Part shown: positions 1 through 4,084 of the stretch, piece after piece | How the letters are laid out: every line of letters starts with the position of its first letter | Numbering within the stretch: position 1 is the first letter of the stretch | NCBI GenBank assembly: GCA_964501445.1 | Contig: CAZCSJ010000027.1 | Location: 1 to 5,598, forward strand | Length of the DNA: 5,598 bases | Origin: CAZCSJ01 sp964501445 | GTDB taxonomy: Bacteria > Patescibacteriota > Minisyncoccia > Sungbacterales > HO2-52-23 | Direction of reading: 5' to 3' | The notes under the pieces: model-generated | What the model saw: the letters and a program-made list of their open reading frames with translations, nothing else | What the model was told of the DNA's origin: nothing | The model's database searches: none | Made by a program: the position numbers and the translations under genes

Positions 1-706
1 AAAGAGAGAGACGTTCTTTTGAAAATAGATGCGGCCGGCTTATCACCCACCCGATAAGCATTAACGCATACATTGGTACGAGGAGTACGAGTGAGAATTT
101 GAGGAGATTGGCGGCGGCAAACGCAATTCCTGCAAGGATGGTGTTCTTCCACGAGGGATTTTCAAGAAACACTAAGAATGCGGCAATCCCGATGAAAAAT
201 CCGAATGCCGCGCCAAGATCAGTTGTCACATAACGCGAATGGGCGAGAATCGTTGGCGAGAACGCAAAGAGTGTGAGCGAGAGAAGGGCGGTCTTTTCGT
301 CAAAGCGTTTTCGTACCCATAGGAACAAGAGCCACCCGAGGGCAAGTGATATGAGTATCACCGGAAGCCGCGCAAAGAAAAGAATACGGTCGGCATCATT
401 ACCCGATTCATAGAGAAAAATGCGTCCTTGGTCCCACTGGCCGTTGATATCTTGCCGCCATGCCTTGGTGTCGGTGGGGAAATAGGGGCGCACCAGAAGA
501 TCTGCCGAGAGTGTGGCCAGGACCTTTATGAGCGGCGGGTGCTCGGGATTCAGGCGGTAGTCAAGTTTTTTTACATATCCAAAGCCCGCGGGGATGTGCG
601 CGAGCTCGTCCATGGTTGCAGAATCATTCCAGACCGAGCCGAGCATCAGGGCCGCCATCACCGCGAGCACCACCAAAGCGAGTTTTGTGGAAAGACGCAA
701 CTCCAT
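1..706 (-). CDS. GT39/ArnT-like lipid-carrier-dependent glycosyltransferase, C-terminus outside window
   Basis: Multipass membrane protein; 235 N-terminal residues are visible and the frame stays open to the left edge. The likely role is transfer of a sugar from a polyprenyl-phosphate donor to an extracytoplasmic acceptor; the acceptor cannot be read from the sequence. Residues 9-25 form a first membrane helix. They are followed by the Asp33-Glu34 pair in an external loop (DELAHIPAGFGY) and by LNPEHPPLIK at 52-61, both characteristic of the GT39/PMT_2/ArnT superfamily, where the acidic pair is catalytically important. A second typical motif, SPTILAHSRYVTTD, lies at 150-163. Further helices are at about 108-131, 164-181 and 206-222. 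The ATG at 706-704 directly follows the dgkA stop (TAAATG), with no good Shine-Dalgarno sequence, so translation is probably coupled to dgkA. The family call is firm; the specificity is unknown. Confidence 0.85.
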   Translation of the reverse strand, partial: MELRLSTKLALVVLAVMAALMLGSVWNDSATMDELAHIPAGFGYVKKLDYRLNPEHPPLIKVLATLSADLLVRPYFPTDTKAWRQDINGQWDQGRIFLYESGNDADRILFFARLPVILISLALGWLLFLWVRKRFDEKTALLSLTLFAFSPTILAHSRYVTTDLGAAFGFFIGIAAFLVFLENPSWKNTILAGIAFAAANLLKFSLVLLVPMYALMLIGWVISRPHLFSKERLSL

Positions 707-1084
707 TTATTTCTGGAGATGAGGAAAAAAAATGATGATACCGATGATCGCCGCACCGAGGGATGCGAGGAGCACGATTGCCGCCATCAGGTCTTTGATT
801 ACGCGAATTTTTCCGTTGTCGCGAAGGTCAATAAAATCAAGGAATCGCTCAAGCGCGGTGTTGATGAGTTCAAGCCCCAGCACTGCAAAAATCATGGTGA
901 GGAGGGCGACGTTCTCGGCGCGGCTTGTTCTAAAATATGCCATTCCCGCGAGCACCCCGAGCGCGATTGCAACCATGTACTTAAATGCGGTTTCGCGCCG
1001 GAGCACGTACCAAAAGCCGTGTCCTGCCGCCCGGAAGCTCTCAACGATGTTTTTCTTTCGGGAAAAATTGTTTTCGTGTGCCAT
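707..1084 (-). CDS. dgkA: Diacylglycerol kinase / undecaprenol kinase (DgkA family)
   Basis: 125-residue integral membrane lipid kinase, the usual length for the Gram-positive-type DgkA family, whose members phosphorylate undecaprenol or diacylglycerol with ATP. Visible features are an amphipathic N-terminus with SFRAAGHGFWYVLRRETAFK (16-35, including conserved Glu31), helix 1 at about 37-51, helix 2 at 58-75 running into the signature ELINTALERFLDF (72-84; Glu72, Asn75, Glu79, Asp83), then IKDLMAAIVLLA (96-107), and helix 3 ending IIFFPHL. All expected active-site residues appear present. It lies between two GT39-type genes on the same strand, so an undecaprenol kinase role (supplying the phosphorylated lipid carrier) is more likely than diacylglycerol recycling; that is inference. 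The start at 1084 has only a weak AGGG 12 nt upstream, which is itself an arm of a REP-like hairpin. Confidence 0.92.
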   Translation of the reverse strand: MAHENNFSRKKNIVESFRAAGHGFWYVLRRETAFKYMVAIALGVLAGMAYFRTSRAENVALLTMIFAVLGLELINTALERFLDFIDLRDNGKIRVIKDLMAAIVLLASLGAAIIGIIIFFPHLQK

Positions 1085-1093
1085 GTATCTTTT

Positions 1094-1139
1094 ATTCCCT
1101 GAGCGAAGCCACGCCTAGCGGGGCGAAGTCGAAGGGTAC
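1094..1139. repeat. REP-like imperfect palindrome in the spacer before dgkA
   Basis: The left arm ATTCCCTGAGC and right arm GTCGAAGGGTAC enclose about 23 nt. CCCT (1097-1100) pairs with AGGG (1133-1136), and the centre of symmetry falls on CTAG (1115-1118). Read on the minus strand it looks like a simple CCCTTCGACTTCGC...TCAGGG hairpin expanded by a piece in which CTTCGC is duplicated. A close relative with the same arms lies inside the upstream glycosyltransferase gene at 2239-2293. There is no T-tract after it in the direction of transcription, so it is not a convincing intrinsic terminator. Confidence 0.7.
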
Positions 1140-1150
1140 GAATCGTTAGG

Positions 1151-1176
1151 TATCGCTTCAACAAGCTCAGCGAATA
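1151..1176. repeat. Second REP-like hairpin in the same spacer, opposite orientation
   Basis: TCGCT (1153-1157) pairs with AGCGA (1169-1173) around TCAACAAGCTC. It has the same layout as the CCCTTCGACAAGCTCAGGG-type hairpin but with a different stem that still pairs, and it is oriented opposite to its neighbour at 1094-1139. Together the two fill most of the 113-nt spacer between the 616-residue glycosyltransferase gene and dgkA. No T-tract follows it on the minus strand. Confidence 0.6.
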
Positions 1177-1197
1177 CTCCATTTATTACATTTGGTA

Positions 1198-3048
1198 TCA
1201 GAAATTCTGCAACGCCACGAAGTCGCGCGGGGCGTAGATTTTGAAATTCGGAAAACGCTGGGTGAGCGCGTTTTTCAATTCTACGTCATTGCCGTTCATG
1301 AGCGCAATGAAGGTTCGCTGGTCAGTAATTGTTGATAATTGAGTATTAATCTCCGATGGCAGGAGGTAGCGGAGATTTTTTTTCTTGCGTTCCTCCTCGC
1401 GGAACGTATCGGTCGCAAACATCAGGGTCTGGGCGGGCGTGGGGATGCCGCGAACCTCCACACCCGGAAGGTTTACGATGACATATTTTTCCACATCGGG
1501 CGGGATATCCCGGAGATATTGGCCGAGATGCAGGAGGTCGGTGGAAAACGCAAAATATGTTTCCGGATGCGATGCCCACAAAACGAAATACTGGCGGTAC
1601 GTAAAGACGGGAATCACGAGAAGGAACGCAATCCCGAGCACTGCGAGTTCTTTTTGGATGCGCGTGAGTTTCTCGTGGATGTCAGTGAAGCGGATTTTTT
1701 TGCGTTCAATCCAACCAAAGAGAAACTGATATGAAGCGTGGGCGCCGAGCCCTGCCAAAATCATCACGGGAGGAATCATGCCGATTGCGCGGAGCGCATG
1801 GGGAATGCCTTCGCGAGTGAGGGTCGCGGGGAGGGACATCATCACTAACCACGCTATGAGGGTATAGGGTTTAGGGTCTAGGGGATAGGGTTTTTCGGTG
1901 ATAGCGCGTATTACTGCAATGAGTCCTATCAGGAAAAAGAAAGCGACTATGGGATTCAATTCCGGCTGGCAGTTGTAATTATGCCGCCAATTGCAATCGC
2001 CGCGGATAAAGAGCATGCCGGTCGTGAGGAGATCGGATTTCACGTATTCAAAGAGGGGATTTTCTGCAGAGAATATGGAAATCTGGCCGGTGCGGCTCGC
2101 AAAGTCCTCGGGGTTTTGGATAAAGTGGAGTGCCAGAGGTGTTACCACCGCGACGGTTACAAGGATAAAGAGAAGGACGGCGCATGGGGTACAGTGTCGG
2201 TTGGCTTGTAGGTTGTCCCTCGACTCTGCTCGGGATATATTTCCTGAGCCATTCGGCACTGAGCTCATGGCCGAAGTGCGTGTCGAAGGATACCTTGTAT
2301 GTTGTAGATTGTTATACCAGTCCAAAAGGGACAGTCCGATTGGTACTGCGAGCACCACCGGAAAAATACGATACGCAATATAGGTATGAAATCCAAGTCC
2401 GGTGAAGATGCCTGCGGCAGCCAGGGAAGAAATGCGGCCCGTGCGCAGGCCCTTCAAAAGAAAGTAGAGCGCAAAAGTAGTCACGAGCGGCACCAGAATC
2501 GCGCGAAATCCTATTCGGGAGAAATTGATGTGCCAATAGGAAGTGGCGAGAAAAAAGGAAGAAAGAAGGGCTATAGTCGTCGCCGCAGTATCTCCGCGGC
2601 CGTTCAAAATCCCCAGCGTGGATTTTGAACTCGCGTGATCTCGTCGCTCTTCGCCTGCGGGAGAAACCATGCCCGCTCCTCGATCAAGCGCCGCGTCCGA
2701 CACAGTGGCAACTCTTTGAAATAGTTCTTTCGTCACGAGGAAGAGAGAGAGGATTGTAAGTACCCCGATCATGGCACTCACCACCCGCAGCGCCCACGGT
2801 TCATTGCCAAATGCCGCAAGTGAAACCGCCTGGAGGTTGATAAAAAGCCCTTCGCGGCCGTTGTTTTCTGGATAGAATGTCTTAAATCCGCCAGCTGGCG
2901 GACCGGTTGCGAGGGCTTCAAGCGCATTATTTCCATTCATCGCCTCATCGGGGTAAAGCCCGGGCGGAGCGTCGGCAATCCTGAAGAATCGGAAAAACGC
3001 GCCGAGCGCGAGGATCGTGATAAGAATAAAAACCCCGTATCTTTGCAT
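1198..3048 (-). CDS. GT39-type membrane glycosyltransferase (616 aa) carrying repeat-derived in-frame segments
   Basis: Complete multipass membrane protein, probably transferring sugar from a polyprenyl-phosphate donor on the outer face of the membrane; the acceptor is unknown. Helix 1 is residues 5-22, followed by an external loop with the acidic pair Asp34-Glu35 in GLYPDEAMNGNNALEAL (30-46). The family-like stretches ATSYWHINFSRIGFR (168-182), GDCNWRHNYNCQPELNP (350-366) and LTREGIPHALRAIGMIPP (410-427) follow, with about eleven hydrophobic segments overall and a soluble C-terminal part from about 490. Four hydrophilic spots are encoded by repeat or palindromic DNA: P50-G54, S140-N149 within an apparent insert at about 114-153, Y253-D278, and E385-T396. 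The ATG at 3048 has no Shine-Dalgarno sequence and lies 9 nt after an extended -10 box. The stop is TGA. It heads a minus-strand cluster with dgkA and a second GT39-type gene. The family is secure; substrate and activity are not. Confidence 0.85.
   Translation of the reverse strand: MQRYGVFILITILALGAFFRFFRIADAPPGLYPDEAMNGNNALEALATGPPAGGFKTFYPENNGREGLFINLQAVSLAAFGNEPWALRVVSAMIGVLTILSLFLVTKELFQRVATVSDAALDRGAGMVSPAGEERRDHASSKSTLGILNGRGDTAATTIALLSSFFLATSYWHINFSRIGFRAILVPLVTTFALYFLLKGLRTGRISSLAAAGIFTGLGFHTYIAYRIFPVVLAVPIGLSLLDWYNNLQHTRYPSTRTSAMSSVPNGSGNISRAESRDNLQANRHCTPCAVLLFILVTVAVVTPLALHFIQNPEDFASRTGQISIFSAENPLFEYVKSDLLTTGMLFIRGDCNWRHNYNCQPELNPIVAFFFLIGLIAVIRAITEKPYPLDPKPYTLIAWLVMMSLPATLTREGIPHALRAIGMIPPVMILAGLGAHASYQFLFGWIERKKIRFTDIHEKLTRIQKELAVLGIAFLLVIPVFTYRQYFVLWASHPETYFAFSTDLLHLGQYLRDIPPDVEKYVIVNLPGVEVRGIPTPAQTLMFATDTFREEERKKKNLRYLLPSEINTQLSTITDQRTFIALMNGNDVELKNALTQRFPNFKIYAPRDFVALQNF
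1860..1894. repeat. Five degenerate 7-nt repeats (GGGTNTA-like), telomere-like and G-rich on the plus strand
   Basis: Five consecutive units read GGGTATA, GGGTTTA, GGGTCTA, GGGGATA and GGGTTTT. The five G-tracts of three or four, separated by 3-4 nt, match a G-quadruplex pattern on the plus strand, which is the template strand of the glycosyltransferase gene. The seven-base period is not a multiple of three, yet the frame stays open and encodes EKPYPLDPKPYT (residues 385-396) in a loop between two membrane helices. Confidence 0.7.
2216..2293. repeat. Pair of opposed REP-like palindromes inside the glycosyltransferase gene
   Basis: The first unit, 2216-2235, has TCCC and GGGA arms around TCGACTCTGCTC. 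The second, 2239-2293, has arms ATTTCCTGAGC and GTCGAAGGATAC, with a nested imperfect palindrome: TTCGGC (2252-2257) pairs with GCCGAA (2270-2275) around TGAGCTCA (2260-2267). The second unit matches the arms of the intergenic copy at 1094-1139 at 10 of 11 and 11 of 12 bases. The outer pair is C-G there and T-A here, so pairing is kept. The pair encodes Y253-D278, a polar Ser/Arg/Asn-rich loop between two membrane helices. Confidence 0.75.
2602..2630. repeat. Perfect 11-bp inverted repeat inside the glycosyltransferase gene
   Basis: GTTCAAAATCC (2602-2612) and GGATTTTGAAC (2620-2630) form a perfect 11-bp stem with a 7-nt loop. It encodes residues S140-N149 and lies at one end of a polar, charged stretch (about A114-D153) that interrupts the usual join between a membrane helix and the ATSYWHINFSR motif. 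The stretch therefore looks like an insertion of about 40 codons, of which this hairpin is one end. Confidence 0.7.
2887..2902. repeat. 16-nt perfect palindrome encoding PPAGG
   Basis: TCCGCCAGCTGGCGGA is its own reverse complement over all 16 bases. It lies in the first external loop of the 616-residue glycosyltransferase, just after the Asp-Glu motif, and is read as Pro-Pro-Ala-Gly-Gly (residues 50-54). Two related sequences, read in the same frame, occur in the unrelated plus-strand gene at 3793-3807 and 3868-3882. Confidence 0.7.
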
Positions 3049-3057
3049 AGTACATAC

Positions 3058-3066
3058 AGTATATCA
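3058..3066 (-). promoter_or_regulatory. Extended -10 promoter for the glycosyltransferase cluster, probably leaderless
   Basis: On the minus strand TGATATACT forms a TGn extended -10 box with TATACT (5 of 6 to TATAAT). There is no good -35 at 15-18 nt, as is usual for extended -10 promoters. Only 9 nt separate the box from the ATG at 3048, so transcription would start about 3 nt before the start codon or on it. The absence of a Shine-Dalgarno sequence fits. Read from sequence only. Confidence 0.5.
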
Positions 3067-3101
3067 CATCTTGCAGGATTGATTTTTACACATCAGTAGT
3101 G

Positions 3102-3129
3102 TTGAATAAGTGGCGTAGACAGAGATAAA
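3102..3129 (+). promoter_or_regulatory. Possible weak promoter for the YdcF-like gene
   Basis: TTGAAT (3102-3107) and GATAAA (3124-3129) each match the consensus at four of six bases, with a 16-nt spacer. The implied start would fall right at the Shine-Dalgarno sequence, which is tight, so this is a weak call. The 103-nt divergent region 3049-3151 must nevertheless hold signals for both strands. Confidence 0.25.
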
Positions 3130-3136
3130 AATAGGG

Positions 3137-3143
3137 AAGGAGG
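3137..3143 (+). promoter_or_regulatory. Strong Shine-Dalgarno site of the YdcF-like gene
   Basis: AAGGAGG lies 8 nt before the ATG at 3152. It is the only near-consensus ribosome binding site in the window and fixes this start. It contrasts with the 616-residue glycosyltransferase and the 149-residue gene, which have none. Confidence 0.75.
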
Positions 3144-3151
3144 GTTGAGCG

Positions 3152-3489
3152 ATGCCGACGATTCAGCTGTCTCTGGAAACCGTCCGGGGCGCGTGGCATG
3201 TATGCACGCACCCCATTGAGCTCCTTAAATTTTTTGTAGTAAACTTTTGGCAGGTCTGCCGGGTGATCGCACCCACGCAAGCGGATGTGGTGGTCGCGAT
3301 CGGCTACGGGACCCAAAAGGATCGTCTGACGATTCCTTCCGAAACCGCGCTCCGCCGAGCGATTGAGTGGTGGGGCGTTACCCCTGAAGCAATGTTCGCA
3401 TTTACGAATGCAAGCCACGCATTCCCGGGTTCGGACCGCGAGGAGAGCAGATTAAAACATGCAATCCTCATGGGTGCGGGTGTGCCGTC
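3152..3489 (+). CDS. Probable DUF218/YdcF-like protein, truncated by the assembly gap
   Basis: The first 112 complete codons are visible before the run of N. After a leading segment (1-44) with a moderately hydrophobic patch, residues 45-54 read DVVVAIGYGT, a strand and glycine-rich turn like that opening the DUF218 (YdcF/SanA/ElyC) fold. Next come IPSETALRRAIEWW (61-74), in the place of the family's Arg-containing helix, AFTNASHAFPGS (83-94), where the family usually has its S/N-rich loop, a Glu pair at 97-98, and the Gly-Val-Pro step at 110-112. DUF218 proteins are poorly understood; some act in envelope or polysaccharide metabolism. No signal peptide or clear membrane anchor is evident. 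The C-terminal part of the domain is missing, so the stop seen after the N run cannot be trusted. A strong Shine-Dalgarno sequence supports a real gene; the family call is moderate. Confidence 0.6.
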
Positions 3490-3589
3490 NNNNNNNNNNN
3501 NNNNNNNNNNNNNNNNNNNNNNNNNNNNNNNNNNNNNNNNNNNNNNNNNNNNNNNNNNNNNNNNNNNNNNNNNNNNNNNNNNNNNNNNN
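3490..3589. other. Assembly gap of exactly 100 N
   Basis: One hundred consecutive N, the conventional placeholder for a scaffold gap of unknown size. It interrupts the YdcF-like gene. The order and distance of the sequence on either side depend on scaffolding, and any peptide translated across it is meaningless. Confidence 0.98.
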
Positions 3590-3597
3590 GGTTCTTG

Positions 3598-3626
3598 CTG
3601 ACCAACCGCTTTTCTTTTGGTATACT
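3598..3626 (+). promoter_or_regulatory. Promoter of the 149-residue gene and ATPase, probably leaderless
   Basis: CTGACC (3598-3603, 4 of 6 to TTGACA) and TATACT (3621-3626, 5 of 6 to TATAAT) are separated by exactly 17 nt. Only 7 nt lie between the -10 box and the ATG at 3634, so the predicted start is at or one or two bases before the A of ATG. No usable Shine-Dalgarno sequence is present; the GGGA just before ATG is too close. The gap begins 8 nt upstream, so further upstream elements cannot be seen. Confidence 0.6.
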
Positions 3627-3633
3627 ATAGGGA

Positions 3634-4083
3634 ATGCCTGAACTATCAAAAGGACTCCAAGAGGAAATTGCAGAGCTCGAAGCGCGTATCGCCGAAAAGA
3701 AGGCGGCAATGAAGGAGGGCGCGAGTGCGGAGACAGCACTCTCGGAGAGAGAAATTGTGCGGGAAGTGACAAGGGAGAAGATTGCCGCAACGCCGCCTGC
3801 CGGTGGAGGCGGCGTTGCGGGCGCCGTACCGCCGCCCCCATCTTCGGGTGCAGCGACAACTCCGTCTCCGCCGGCCGGTGGACTACCGTCCTATTTTTCC
3901 GATGAGTTCCGGCCAAAAATCCAGGAGTTTGCAAAAGTGGCGCTTGAGAAATCCCTCGGGAGCGCCATTGCGCTCGCAAAGGCGAGCAATAATGCCGCGC
4001 TCATTGACGCATTCCATGACTACATCGTGGACGAGCTCTACGAAAAACTTGTTGCCGAAGCAAAACTTCGGGAAATGAAATAA
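3634..4083 (+). CDS. 149-aa protein of unknown function, coiled coil plus proline linker plus helical domain
   Basis: I do not recognise a named family. Residues 4-28 are a charged heptad-like helix (LSKGLQEEIAELEARIAEKK...), probably a coiled coil, followed by a second charged helix to about 50. Residues 51-85 are a Pro/Gly/Ala linker containing PPAGG twice (54-58, 79-83), both encoded by palindromic DNA. Residues 86-149 form a compact predicted helical domain with FRPKIQEFAKVALEKSLGSA and ALIDAFHDYIVDELYEKLV. There is no signal peptide or membrane segment, so it is probably cytoplasmic. The ATPase gene starts 1 nt after its stop, which suggests coupled translation and a partner role, such as an adaptor of the translocation ATPase; that is inference. 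The linker is probably flexible and tolerant of insertion. Confidence 0.8.
   Translation: MPELSKGLQEEIAELEARIAEKKAAMKEGASAETALSEREIVREVTREKIAATPPAGGGGVAGAVPPPPSSGAATTPSPPAGGLPSYFSDEFRPKIQEFAKVALEKSLGSAIALAKASNNAALIDAFHDYIVDELYEKLVAEAKLREMK
3785..3820. repeat. Perfect 14-bp GC-rich inverted repeat inside the 149-residue gene
   Basis: CCGCAACGCCGCCT (3785-3798) and AGGCGGCGTTGCGG (3807-3820) form a perfect 14-bp stem with an 8-nt loop, GCCGGTGG. The sequence encodes the linker ATPPAGGGGVAG (residues 52-63). The stem would be very stable in mRNA about 150 nt after the start. No T-tract follows, so it is not an intrinsic terminator. The middle (3793-3807) is a PPAGG-encoding relative of the palindrome at 2887-2902. 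Confidence 0.8.
3867..3882. repeat. Near-perfect 16-nt palindrome encoding PPAGG
   Basis: TCCGCCGGCCGGTGGA is palindromic apart from one position that becomes a G-T pair (3870 with 3879). It is read as Pro-Pro-Ala-Gly-Gly (residues 79-83) at the end of the linker, in the same frame as the other two copies. Confidence 0.6.
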
Positions 4084-4084
4084 T

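Noticed and set aside
38..59. 7-bp inverted repeat GCTTATC/GATAAGC with an 8-nt loop in the partial glycosyltransferase gene
   Set aside because: A 7-bp stem is expected about once by chance in a stretch this long, has no relative elsewhere in the window, and encodes ordinary helix residues.
428..1118. Plus-strand open frames across dgkA and the partial glycosyltransferase
   Set aside because: They are antisense to a textbook DgkA protein and to conserved GT39 motifs, have Cys/His/Arg-rich compositions, and show no ribosome binding site.
1085..1197. Intrinsic terminator between the large glycosyltransferase gene and dgkA
   Set aside because: Hairpins are present but neither is followed by a T-tract on the minus strand, so readthrough into dgkA is the simpler reading.
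1326..1350. AT-rich stretch with TAATTGT/TGATAAT/TGAGTAT-like units in the C-terminal part of the large glycosyltransferase gene
   Set aside because: It could be another degenerate 7-nt repeat, but the units match too poorly to separate from chance AT-richness.
3249..3260. Short GGCAG/CTGCC inverted repeat in the YdcF-like gene
   Set aside because: The stem is only 5 bp with a 2-nt centre; it is too short to distinguish from chance.
3452..3979. Minus-strand open frame running through the N block
   Set aside because: Its continuity depends on translating N, and it is antisense to the 149-residue gene, which has its own promoter and plausible domains.
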